This document shows, one piece after another, positions 1 through 9,353 of a DNA stretch of 19,938 nt. Source of the stretch: Aureobasidium sp. EXF-3400. Lineage: Eukaryota; Ascomycota; Dothideomycetes; Dothideales; Saccotheciaceae. Location: NCBI GenBank assembly GCA_024195585.1, contig SWBL01000567.1:1-19938 (forward strand), written 5' to 3'. Positions within the stretch are counted from its first letter, which is position 1; each line of letters begins with the position of its first letter. Under the pieces are notes generated by a model, which was given only the letters and a program-made list of their open reading frames with translations, had not been told where the DNA came from and did no database searches. Position numbers and translations under genes: made by a program.

Positions 1-1254
1 GGGACACCGTGCCTTCGAGAGGCGCGCGGATCTTGTTCTTGGTTCGCGGACATGCAATCACACTGCAAGCTCCACAACGCACGACTAGTGATACACTACC
101 CAATCTACTCTTTTTCGATTCCAAGAGACCTTTGCGAATCTTAGTCTGTCACGCCAGTCGTCTCGCTGATTGTCCATCGCTCAAGACTCCCTTCAAGCCC
201 CCTTCTTTTTTAGCCGTCGTGTTCCTTCCTTGCTCTTCTCCCAACAGCGCCAGAAATGTGTACCGACAACATGTACCCCAGCTCGTTCACGCTCTCGACA
301 TCCTTGGCACGAAATCCAAATATGCTCGTTTGTCTCACATGCCACGAGGTGCTCTTTCCAATCCACTCAACATGATGCTCTGATGATTGTTTTCGCCTGA
401 TGGTTTGCGCCCCTCTTCTGTACCGAAAAGGATCGAGGCGTCGTCCTCCAAGACTCAGCTGTTTTTGACATCATTCGGCGTTTTTTCCAAATCTCGGTCT
501 CATATGAGAGCACTTTCTTTTGCAATGATCTGCCACTTGAATCTCAGTGATGTTTGAATAGCAAGGAGCTCCGCACTTTTTCAAACCAATGTGCACCAGA
601 AAAGTGCTGGTCTACGAAGATAACCTTCCAGACGGATATCGGCAGCACCGAACCTAGTAGACCCGGGCTTCCTCGCTGTATCTCTGCCGGACCACACATC
701 AGCAGCCACCTGACGATCAGATTCGACTCAAGCAAGTTCATTTCTATGCGACATGAAATCGCTGGATAAGAACTATACCATTGAAACACGTTTTAACCTC
801 CACAACCAGATACTACCATTACACCTCATATCATCATAGCGAACCCCCTCTTATCTTTCCTACAACAACACCGCCTCCCCATGTTCGATTGATTGTCCCC
901 TTCCGGTATGGGCAGGCATTGGTACAATTAATCAAAACTGGGAAGGCACTGTCATCATTGTTCCTCAACATTGATCTTTACCACCTCGATTGCAATACCA
1001 ATCTGACCTCGAATCGAACAACCCCAGCCATCCTTGGTATTTTCATGAAGACACCCACCCACCAAGCATGGTTTTGACTCACTCACGCACGCACTACAGC
1101 CTTAAAAGTGAGATAAAAGACTTCAGCAATTAACCAGCAAAGCTCCTTTCTATATACACATTCCACCATCGCTCGCAGTACCATATCCCCCAAAAACGCC
1201 ATGCAGCATCCCCATTTCCATTCCCAAACCCTGAAATCCACAACCTCGCTTCTT
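1..1254. other. Intergenic region at left edge, no convincing gene
   Basis: About 1.25 kb downstream of the POL2 stop. Open frames here are short, lack family signatures and mostly depend on non-ATG starts. The plus strand has a pyrimidine-rich run (about 180-245) followed by an ATG at 256 opening a 39-codon frame, discussed as a finding. A second C/T/A-rich stretch lies at about 790-900. The right part probably holds the POL2 3' UTR and polyadenylation site, but I cannot place either. Confidence 0.5.
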
Positions 1255-4200
1255 TTACACACCAGCAACCACCCCACCCACAACATCTTCCAACATCCTC
1301 ATACCGTAAAAGCCTCCCACATGTCCATAGACCTTCAATTGCTTGACAACTTCCTCCCTCTTACACGTAACAACCCACTCTCCAGCACAACTGCAATGAT
1401 CCATAAATTCATTTTGGCGGATACGGCCACACCTACTACATTTGAGGTCTTGAGTCGTCCATTGCAGCACCAATTTCTGGACTTCAGAAAGCAGGCGTTC
1501 TTCAATGCTCAGACGGTCGAACAGAGCATCGCAGTTGTGACAGCGGACGGTGAGGATGCGGTTAGCAGCGGCGGTATCATCAGAGGGAATGATGTCGCCA
1601 TCGCGGCAGAGATCAATGTCGCGAGGTAAGCAGCATTCAGGACAGCTCAGTTGCTTGATAGCCAGACTGTTTGAGGGATTGGTGAATGCGCCTTCAGCAC
1701 TAAACTCGCGGATCTCAAAGAGGTGGAGTAGCTCTTTGCGCAAGAGGCGGGCTTCGAGCGTGATGGTTTTGTCGAGGGAAAGGACTTGCATGACACTCTT
1801 CACCAACTGCAAGACTGGATTGCCGAATTTTTGGGATGAGCCAGGGAGAGACGGGAAGGTCCAGTCTGAAGCCAATTCCTCGTGCATGGCTTCTGTGCGT
1901 TGGCGTTTGATCAGAGCCTTGATCTGCTTAGCCAAAGGCTTGGAGAAGGACTTTGCTAGTACGTCGCCAGGTGTAGTCTGATCGTCTTTCTCAGAAGCAA
2001 AGATGGATGCGTGGATGGGAAGTTGTGTCGGTCGTGGTGCTCCATTAGCTCCAATATCTGCAGGCCTCTTGCGACCATGCATAAGATCAATGTACTCCAC
2101 AACCCAATCATTGAACATGGGTTGCAAGATCTTGGGCAAGAAGGTGCCGATCTGCCACTCCATGATAGTGTTGAGTGTCTGATTTTCAGCCTCGACGACC
2201 TCTGCACATCCCTTTCCGCCATAGTTGAACTCATCGTACCAGATCAGGTAATCCCAATACTCAGTAATGCTGAGATCCAAGAAGTTGAAGGATGGCTTAG
2301 CGTTGACAGTTTTAAGGATATACTGACTGTAGGCATAAGCATTGCCGACTTCAGCCTTGGTGGTCTGCAAGAGCAATCTGTTTGCACTTGCATACACGAC
2401 ATGCGAACCAACACGTCTGAACTCAGACATGAGCTGTTGCAGAGCTTTTCTTGACATCATTTGCACGTAGTAGTGCAACGATTTGTCGTACAAGAAGGAG
2501 CCTGGATTCTCGATCCAGCGTACCAAGTGTTGGACCATGACATCTGCCATGCCACCGCCGTGACATGCTTCTTCCCACCAAGCTCTGACCATTTCTCTTA
2601 ACGCCATGATGCCTGCTTGTGCAAAGGTGTTTTCGCCAGATACGACATGGGAGATGTTTTCAATGCCTTCTTCGTTCGGCGGCGGTACCGACAGACCCGT
2701 CGAGTCACTGCCCTCAGCATCGTTCAGTACAGCGGAACACAAAATAGTGTTGATGGCAAGATTCTTGACACTAAGGTCAATGCACACCGAAGAGTAAGTG
2801 CCAGGATTGTTGACCGAAGGCATATCCACTGTCTCCATGGCAGCGAGGATATCATCTTTCTCGTAACCAGCATGGTCTGGACGTGGATTAGCTGACCACC
2901 ACAGCACCACCTTCTCTTTTTGCAATCTTCTTGCGTATGAGATATCAATCAAGAAACGAGGATCATCTTTTTCGAGGTTGCAAAGAGGAACATTTCCATA
3001 ACGACTGAGCTCGATCAAGTGTGTTATCCATGATCCGAGGTCGAGGTAGTGGCCGACCAGCCTCTTCGCAACGAACGATTGCCATCCCAGAGGAGGCAAT
3101 CTCTTGTCATCTTCGTCAGACTTCAGAGGCAGCATAGGCAAATCTTGCAAGATTGGCAGATCGTGTCTGAGCAGACGAGGTTGTTGAGATTGGATGACGA
3201 CCATCAGAGGACTAGTCTCTTCCTTTTGAATCTTCTTGATGGCGTCGCCAACTTCCTGGAGTGCTCTCTTCTTGGTGGTGACGTTGACGGTCTTGAAATG
3301 GATGCCTTCTTGATACTCAAAGACATCTTGCCATTGCTCGCCATTGTTTTCTTCAAGCTTCTTGGTGAACATGTCTTGATAGATGCGATCGACATTGGGC
3401 ATGCCTTGGTCAGCACGAGATCTGTTGAGGACAACAATCTGAGCCTCTTTCTTGGACGAGCAGAACAGGGCAAAGATCTGGCGCTCTCCAGCAATGACAT
3501 GGTAGAGGTAGAGATAGCTCATGGAAGCAGAAGAAAGATAGGGCTGCTTGGGAGGCACGTAGTGCAGTGCTGACAAGTCGAAGCCATGGGTCATACCTTT
3601 ACCCAGGACACCTGCCTGCTTCTCATCGAAGGTACAAGTGCTGCCGAGCTCCAGAACTGCTCTGATGTCCAGCGGTACCTGCGTCTCGTATACTCCTTCA
3701 ACACTGGAGTGATTGAAGAGTGCTGCAAGCTTGTCGGCGTCCTTGATGTAGACTTGCTCAGGCATACTAAGCTTGAAAAGGTGCACTGAAGGATGGCCAT
3801 TGGGAAGAGTGTAGTTGACCACTTTCTCGGCTTGCACGCCATCAACAGAGACGTCAGGCAGATCATCTCCCTTGAGGTTAAGGAAGACTTGACGCGGCAC
3901 CACAACCTTGAGTTGATGTATCTTCTGATCAATCAGGACGAAAGCCCTGACTTCGCCTGGGCTCTCGCCTTCGCAGAGCTGCAAGATCTGCCAAGTTGAA
4001 TTGTACATCAATTCACTCTGGTTGCGGAACATGTTGCCAATGGCATCAGTGTTGTCGACTCTCCTCTCACCGAAAAGCTGGCGTCTTCTTTGACGAGCCT
4101 GCTTCTGAATCTTCCACTTCTTCTTCTGGTACTGAAGCCAGCCTTCATAGTCTTCTGTGATGGAAGGCATGTTCGGCGGCAGGCTATCGTAAGGGTTGAC

Positions 4201-7200
4201 AGGTACAGCAGGTTCGACTTCCGCAGCTTTTCTCTTCTGAGATGAGGCGACCTTCGACACTATAGCTCTCTTCGGTACAGTCAATGACGATGCACCAAAG
4301 TCCTCAAGGTCTCCGACAATTCTTCCATTGACAGCATTGATGTCGGCAGTCTCCAAGGGCTTCTTCTGGAACAGATCGGTCATCTTCTTTTGCTTGAACA
4401 CATCATCCTTGATTCTGATTCTGCGCTCGAGCCAGTCAGGATGAGCGACACGAGGGACAGGGTTGCGAATCTTTTGCAGAGCAGCAGGAATCGTGATAAG
4501 CTTCTGAATGACTGAACCCAGACGCTCAAGGTAGTAAGCCCAATCAATGACAGTACGAGGATCCATGTCACCCGGATCGTCCTTCATCCACTTCCTAAGG
4601 TAATGCTTCTTGACTGATTCTTCAGCTGAGAAGATGGCGACCGGGATGGCACGTTCAGTGACTGGAGAGTTTCTGGGTCGTGATGAGATAATATACTTGC
4701 AGTTCAAGCCTTTGTCCTTGACCATCTGCTCGCCCAAAAACTCGGCAAGACGCTTTGCAGTGGTAATGGCAGTCGACTTCTGCGCGCCATACTCCTCGAG
4801 TGTCTTGGTCATACTCTTGTTTTCACAAATGAGGTCGATAAGCTCCTCATCAGCCAGAGTTGTACCGTGAGAGTCCAGTACATCCAACCATCTGTTGGCG
4901 ATTTTGGCTACTGCTCCATACGTCTCCTCTAGCGTAGTACCCTCGAGGAAGAATTTAAAGATTTGTGTTTGGAAAATCTTGATCAGCTTGAGCTCACCAC
5001 GACGTTTGACTTCGAAACCCTTCAGTTCGGCAAGACTTCCATCATGGTTAAATACAGCATAACGCTTCTTCAAGTTCTTGTCTTCTTCCTTGGAAGTAGG
5101 CAAGATCATAGCCCTGTATGGACCATCGACTTCGAAGAAGATAGTGTTGTCACTATGTGTCTCGTAGCGGAAGGTCTGAGGGTCGACCAGCTCCTGGTAC
5201 TGATGGTTGGTGAAGCCGTCGTGAACGCGATGGTTTAACATGACACAAGGGTATGACATGGCAATCTTCTTGCCGTTCTTCAGCTTGAATGCAAAGTTCT
5301 CGGGGAAGGTCGCCGGAAGAATACACCAGATACCATCAGTGTCGAGTTCGAGAGGTCTTCCAATGCGTTCGACAAGTTGACGTGCCATCTGAATGATGCG
5401 CGCGCCAGTCAAACAGGTGACGCCAGCCATCTCCATCGAGTACCAACGAGAACCCTTTCTCATGACATAACCGTAGAAACTGTTCAAAATGACCTTGTGA
5501 GCAAGTTGAAGAGAGTCGAACAAGATGATCATCTTCTTGGCGTCATCAATCTCAGCCTGTGAAGCACCAGCTTTCTTCAAGTCTTCTGTTTTGCCCTTCC
5601 AGACCTTCTGCTTACCCTTGAAATCATATCTTCTGTCACGGAAATCTTTGACAGTGTCGACATAGAAGGGGTTCTCGCGTTGACAAATGATGGCTTCTTT
5701 CTCAATGGTCTTGGCTTCGTGGATTTTGTGGTAGATCTTCTTGCTGTAGTCTTGCAGTCGCTTTTTGACTAGCACAGATTGCTCGTCCAGAGACAAATCT
5801 TGGAAGCTTCGAGCCAAACTGTTTGCTTTTTTGCCAGGGAACTTCTCACTCTCCAAGGCGTGACGAATCATGTTGTACTCGTCACGTTTTGCAGGTATGT
5901 ATTCACCTCTCCATGACCATGGTAACCTTCTATCGCAAGTCTTTCCGGGTCTGTTGAAATCGCAAGCAGCGCAATCTGCCTCCTGAATCATGGAATCGGG
6001 TTGCAGACGGTTCGTTGTCATGATATTAGGGTACATGGACGCGACATCCAAATGGTAGATCAGAGGCTTCTCCTTGCGATTGGGCGTTTCCTTGAGCTGA
6101 TTCAGTCTTTCAAGGATCTGGCCTTTGACCTCTTCGTAGTTCTCAATGTCGTCCAGTGACTTCTTCTCTTCTACTGTGATACTGAACTTTAGTGCGTTGT
6201 CAAGCTCCTTGATCAGTTCATCGATCGCAGCCGGGTCAACAGCAAAGTTGCAGGGAATGTCGGCACGGAAGACACCAGCTTCGATACTCTCAACGTGACC
6301 ACCGACATAAGTTTCTGACTCGAGAAGATGGCCTTCCCAGAAAGATTCTCGCGGTGCTTGATGCTTGTTTGGTAAGACGATCTCTTTCTGATAGGCCTGG
6401 ACCATGAGCAACATCTCACAAAGCGTACCAGTACCCTTTCGCAACACATCATCTGGTCCGAGTGGAATAATTGTGCATAGCGAGAAGATGAAAGGATGAA
6501 CGTATTTCATGTAGAGGTAGTATGTCGCGACCGCATCTGAGACGGAGTATTCAGCCAGAGTCTGTGGTCGTTCCTGGGCGTATGGTGTCATGAGTTCCGG
6601 ATCCAGCTCATCAGGATCGTAGCCAAGTTTGGCCACAGTGACCGCTTTGAGACCTCTACTTCCTTGAGGCAAATAACTGTCACGATTGACCCAAGCAAAG
6701 GCATCCATGTGTGCGCAGTAATTTGACTGGTAGATGTCCTCGCTGTTCTTGCGGAAACCAATTTCTTGGTACATGTCAATGCCTTGGATACTAGCTCTGG
6801 CTTCGACGTATGGCCAATCGAAAAAGTCACCGTTGTATGTCACAATGATGGTTGGACGTGCCTCCTTGATGCAGTCAAAGAATCGTTCCAGCAGAGCTCT
6901 CTCGTCCGGTTCGTTGAAGATCAGAAAGGGTCCTTCATATTCTGGCTTGGGTGTATACTCAAAATCGGCAATGTCTTCAGAGACGATTTCTCGATTTGTG
7001 ATGAGGAAACCTTGACCATCGATCATGTATGAAATCATCATAATCTGATCAACAGCAGCATCAGGAAATTTGAGGGGCGCTTTGCAAGTCTCGATATCGA
7101 AAGCCAGAATGACGGGGTCTGCACGTTGCAGCCTCTCTTCAATGCAGGTCAAGGTGATGTGACCGTGTTTCGCCTCGACAGTATACCATTTTCCTATTCG

Positions 7201-7950
7201 GATATCCTTGTCGATGGCTACTCGTACGTGGTATGGTACGTCGTATTCTCTGATGTCGACGATGAAGTCGCTGGCGTCGAAGATGCTGGCCTTGTTGGCC
7301 TGCTCGAAGTCGTCGTCGAACATGTCGATTCCAGCGTTTGCAGTTGCAACTTCGGCGTATGTGTCCATGGCATTCATCTTGCTCTTGTTCTTCTCGGCGA
7401 TGGGCGAGATGCCCCTTCTGACTTGTAGGAGGTGGTCGACATTGGCGAATGTGAGTTTGAGGAAGTTTCGTCGGTGTCCGAGTAAATGGTTCGGCATTGA
7501 CAGATCTTCCTTGTCTATCCTCTGAACAGTCTTCACTAGACCCTCAAAGGACCTCTTACACCACTCTTCGACCTCAGGCTCCTTGCCCCTCTTGACTGCA
7601 ATGAGAAAGTAAGGGTCATACTGGACGGTAGCCTTGAAAGTGTTTCCATCGTCCTGGAGAAAGTAAAAGTCGACGCCTGCGCGACCTCCTTGGTTTTTGC
7701 TATCCTCAATGCTAGTGCTGTGCATGTTGATAAGCCAACCTTCTCTTTTCCTGCCGGCCTCGAAGCGTTCAAAGCCCATGGACTCGTCGATCTTGTGGGC
7801 CAGCCGTGTGGCCTCGAGCTTCTCATTCTGTGACGTTTGTTCTGAACCTCGGAGTGTGGCGAGGTCTGCTGTCTTCATCTTCCGTGATCCGTACGAGGTG
7901 TTGCCATTTTTGCCCATGCGGCGGAAGGTCTGGCCGTTCTGTCTCGCCAT
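1255..7950 (-). CDS. POL2: DNA polymerase epsilon catalytic subunit A
   Basis: Leading-strand replicative DNA polymerase with 3'-5' proofreading, acting in the nucleus with the replisome. The 2231 residues match the usual family length of about 2200 and come from one uninterrupted exon. Exonuclease motifs are intact: FDIET (D285, E287), NGDFFD (about 373-378) and YSVSD (D472). Polymerase motif A is LDVASMYPN (D635), motif B is KVILNSFYGYVMRKGS (about 819-834) and motif C is ELDTDG (D870, D872). Cysteines 660, 663, 672 and 756 fit the Fe-S (CysX) site of the catalytic core. Q1187-KKMTDLF fits a PCNA-interacting box at about the place known from yeast Pol2. The second half is the degenerate polymerase module, ending in CysA (C2103, C2106, C2137, C2140) and CysB (C2171, C2174, C2186, C2188), which bind the B subunit. 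The start ATG has a strong CACCATGGCG context. It is divergent from COX20. Confidence 0.98.
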   Translation of the reverse strand: MARQNGQTFRRMGKNGNTSYGSRKMKTADLATLRGSEQTSQNEKLEATRLAHKIDESMGFERFEAGRKREGWLINMHSTSIEDSKNQGGRAGVDFYFLQDDGNTFKATVQYDPYFLIAVKRGKEPEVEEWCKRSFEGLVKTVQRIDKEDLSMPNHLLGHRRNFLKLTFANVDHLLQVRRGISPIAEKNKSKMNAMDTYAEVATANAGIDMFDDDFEQANKASIFDASDFIVDIREYDVPYHVRVAIDKDIRIGKWYTVEAKHGHITLTCIEERLQRADPVILAFDIETCKAPLKFPDAAVDQIMMISYMIDGQGFLITNREIVSEDIADFEYTPKPEYEGPFLIFNEPDERALLERFFDCIKEARPTIIVTYNGDFFDWPYVEARASIQGIDMYQEIGFRKNSEDIYQSNYCAHMDAFAWVNRDSYLPQGSRGLKAVTVAKLGYDPDELDPELMTPYAQERPQTLAEYSVSDAVATYYLYMKYVHPFIFSLCTIIPLGPDDVLRKGTGTLCEMLLMVQAYQKEIVLPNKHQAPRESFWEGHLLESETYVGGHVESIEAGVFRADIPCNFAVDPAAIDELIKELDNALKFSITVEEKKSLDDIENYEEVKGQILERLNQLKETPNRKEKPLIYHLDVASMYPNIMTTNRLQPDSMIQEADCAACDFNRPGKTCDRRLPWSWRGEYIPAKRDEYNMIRHALESEKFPGKKANSLARSFQDLSLDEQSVLVKKRLQDYSKKIYHKIHEAKTIEKEAIICQRENPFYVDTVKDFRDRRYDFKGKQKVWKGKTEDLKKAGASQAEIDDAKKMIILFDSLQLAHKVILNSFYGYVMRKGSRWYSMEMAGVTCLTGARIIQMARQLVERIGRPLELDTDGIWCILPATFPENFAFKLKNGKKIAMSYPCVMLNHRVHDGFTNHQYQELVDPQTFRYETHSDNTIFFEVDGPYRAMILPTSKEEDKNLKKRYAVFNHDGSLAELKGFEVKRRGELKLIKIFQTQIFKFFLEGTTLEETYGAVAKIANRWLDVLDSHGTTLADEELIDLICENKSMTKTLEEYGAQKSTAITTAKRLAEFLGEQMVKDKGLNCKYIISSRPRNSPVTERAIPVAIFSAEESVKKHYLRKWMKDDPGDMDPRTVIDWAYYLERLGSVIQKLITIPAALQKIRNPVPRVAHPDWLERRIRIKDDVFKQKKMTDLFQKKPLETADINAVNGRIVGDLEDFGASSLTVPKRAIVSKVASSQKRKAAEVEPAVPVNPYDSLPPNMPSITEDYEGWLQYQKKKWKIQKQARQRRRQLFGERRVDNTDAIGNMFRNQSELMYNSTWQILQLCEGESPGEVRAFVLIDQKIHQLKVVVPRQVFLNLKGDDLPDVSVDGVQAEKVVNYTLPNGHPSVHLFKLSMPEQVYIKDADKLAALFNHSSVEGVYETQVPLDIRAVLELGSTCTFDEKQAGVLGKGMTHGFDLSALHYVPPKQPYLSSASMSYLYLYHVIAGERQIFALFCSSKKEAQIVVLNRSRADQGMPNVDRIYQDMFTKKLEENNGEQWQDVFEYQEGIHFKTVNVTTKKRALQEVGDAIKKIQKEETSPLMVVIQSQQPRLLRHDLPILQDLPMLPLKSDEDDKRLPPLGWQSFVAKRLVGHYLDLGSWITHLIELSRYGNVPLCNLEKDDPRFLIDISYARRLQKEKVVLWWSANPRPDHAGYEKDDILAAMETVDMPSVNNPGTYSSVCIDLSVKNLAINTILCSAVLNDAEGSDSTGLSVPPPNEEGIENISHVVSGENTFAQAGIMALREMVRAWWEEACHGGGMADVMVQHLVRWIENPGSFLYDKSLHYYVQMMSRKALQQLMSEFRRVGSHVVYASANRLLLQTTKAEVGNAYAYSQYILKTVNAKPSFNFLDLSITEYWDYLIWYDEFNYGGKGCAEVVEAENQTLNTIMEWQIGTFLPKILQPMFNDWVVEYIDLMHGRKRPADIGANGAPRPTQLPIHASIFASEKDDQTTPGDVLAKSFSKPLAKQIKALIKRQRTEAMHEELASDWTFPSLPGSSQKFGNPVLQLVKSVMQVLSLDKTITLEARLLRKELLHLFEIREFSAEGAFTNPSNSLAIKQLSCPECCLPRDIDLCRDGDIIPSDDTAAANRILTVRCHNCDALFDRLSIEERLLSEVQKLVLQWTTQDLKCSRCGRIRQNEFMDHCSCAGEWVVTCKREEVVKQLKVYGHVGGFYGMRMLEDVVGGVVAGV

Positions 7951-8140
7951 GGTGGGTGGATGTTGTTGTTGTGGTTCTCGAATTAGTGTTGATGTGTTTG
8001 TAAAGAAAGTCGATTAAGTCCTTTGGCAATGCAAAATCATGAGTCGTAAGGGTTGCAGCAGTGATTGGTATACGAGAATCGGGGGCATATGATTGACGGC
8101 ATACAAAAACAAAGAGGGTGGTAAACGAAAGCCAGACTGG

Positions 8141-8181
8141 ACGCGGTCGACACACGAAACTCGCGACGCTGCCACGCGAAA
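8141..8181 (+). promoter_or_regulatory. Candidate G1/S (SBF/MBF-type) motif cluster
   Basis: Within 41 bp the plus strand shows ACGCGG (8141-8146), CACGAAA (8153-8159) and ACGCGAAA (8174-8181). The last two match the SCB core CRCGAAA, and ACGCG is the core of the MCB element. These sites recruit SBF/MBF APSES factors at genes switched on at G1/S in yeasts, including DNA replication genes. The cluster is about 190-230 bp upstream of the POL2 ATG. Function here is inferred from motif match and neighbour identity. Confidence 0.4.
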
Positions 8182-8224
8182 ACACATTTAGGGCTTGCCT
8201 TCGATCTCGGCTCGTTCGGCAGAC

Positions 8225-8290
8225 ATGCAGCCAGCGATGGTCAGGGTCTGGCCTTCCTGGTGGCTTTGCCGCATGAGTTCATCGACTTGA
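8225..8290 (+). other. Upstream ORF (21 codons) before COX20
   Basis: An ATG at 8225 opens a 21-codon frame closing with TGA at 8288-8290, 34 bp before the COX20 ATG at 8325. If the leader begins upstream of 8225, scanning ribosomes would meet this frame first. No conservation can be judged here and the transcript start is unknown, so this is a possible translational control element only. Confidence 0.25.
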
Positions 8291-8324
8291 CTCTTTTGGA
8301 CTTTCACTTCTCCATCACACAACC

Positions 8325-8984
8325 ATGTCGGACGATACAACACGGCAGACCGCCACTACGGACAAGGCTTTCGTCGGAGAACAATGGAACGCCGCCGAGC
8401 CCACACACGCAGTCAAACCTGAGAACGCCAATGTCTACGCCGCCGCAGCATCACAGCATACCGCCGGTGGCTCGGCCGCAGATGTCTCCCTCACTGATGC
8501 TGCAAAGACCATCAAGCTCGAGGACTTTGCTGCTCTCCCCAAGAAGCCTTGTGTGAGGGACTCGCTTCTTACTGGAATTACCGCTGGCTTTGTTGTAGGC
8601 AGTTCAAGGGCAATCTGGAGGGGTAACTTACTCGAATAACTTGCTTCTCTCCATCGCATCTTCTAACAAAGCTCTGCAGCACCCATTCAATCTGCCACCA
8701 ACTGGGCAGTCGGAACTTTCGTCATTGGGTCCGCCGGCATGTACCAATACTGCCAGTACAAGCGTATGGCCGAAAAGGAAGGCATGACACGCGCCATGGA
8801 GATTATCGATCGCAAGCAAGTCGAGCGCAAACAAAAGGAAGCTCGTCTGGAGAGAGCGAGAGAGCTGCGCCGTCAAAAGAAGGAAGAGGAGGATTCTCAG
8901 AAATTTGCTGAACTGAATGCGAATGCGGCCAACGGCACTCCAGGCACCGACGAGCCAAAGTCTTCTTCGTGGAAGCTCTGGTAA
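8325..8984 (+). CDS. COX20: Cytochrome c oxidase assembly protein COX20
   Basis: Inner-membrane chaperone that handles newly made Cox2 during complex IV assembly. Exons are 8325-8622 and 8680-8984; the 57 bp intron has a GTAACT donor, CTAAC at 8663-8667 and GCAG acceptor. The spliced protein has 200 residues. Two membrane segments are visible, about 81-97 (GITAGFVVGSSRAIWRAP follows on) and about 105-122, joined by a short loop. The segment NWAVGTF near 107-113 followed by CQYKR at 124-128 is the family signature. The N-terminal 60 residues are Ala/Thr-rich and polar. The C-terminal tail (about 131-177) is a highly charged Lys/Arg/Glu helix, probably coiled coil, longer than in animal homologues. 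It is divergent from POL2 and convergent with MGM101. Confidence 0.93.
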
Positions 8985-9353
8985 GGTTGCTTGGTTCATC
9001 AGTAATGAGCATGGCCCTCGTTACTTGCAACCCGTTTGCGACACTTTGCATCTGTGGCCATCGCTTTCGAATGTGCTAGGTCAGATGCATTGGACACTCA
9101 GGCTCTGGTCCATCCAAGGTTTTGGCCCCTTCAAACACTAAGAAGCTGCGCAACAGCTTTCGTGTCATACTCAAGAGACATGCTCCTTGAGACGAGCATA
9201 TGAACTGTATTTCTAGCCATGTATCATATTTTGTACAAACTACACTCAAAAGTAGAAAGTTCGGTCGCGAACAACATATCATGGTATCTTACTTCTACAC
9301 TATCGTACAATCCAGCCTGTATGGCTGTTCTCTTCTCTTTGTGCACAGTCCTC
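8985..9353. other. Convergent intergenic region COX20 / MGM101
   Basis: These 369 bp lie between two stop codons facing each other and should hold both 3' UTRs and polyadenylation sites. AT-rich stretches occur at about 9210-9250 on the plus strand. No open frame with a recognisable product and no RNA gene was seen. Confidence 0.6.

Larger units (their letters stand above)
7951..8324. promoter_or_regulatory. Divergent promoter region between POL2 and COX20
   Basis: These 374 bp separate the two start codons and must hold both promoters and leaders. The minus-strand side next to POL2 is rich in CA/ACA repeats before the ATG, as in fungal leaders. A short upstream frame toward POL2 (8040 down to 8014, 8 codons plus stop) and one toward COX20 (8225-8290) exist. 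Whether they are transcribed cannot be told from sequence alone. No TATA box is evident. Confidence 0.6.

Noticed and set aside
781..1077. 98-codon plus-strand frame in the left gap
   Set aside because: It starts at TTG, is low-complexity (His/Thr/Pro/Tyr-rich) and shows no domain.
3049..3573. 174-codon plus-strand frame inside POL2, and several other plus-strand frames over 1201-7525
   Set aside because: All are antisense shadows of a protein with intact catalytic motifs, and none shows a recognisable domain.
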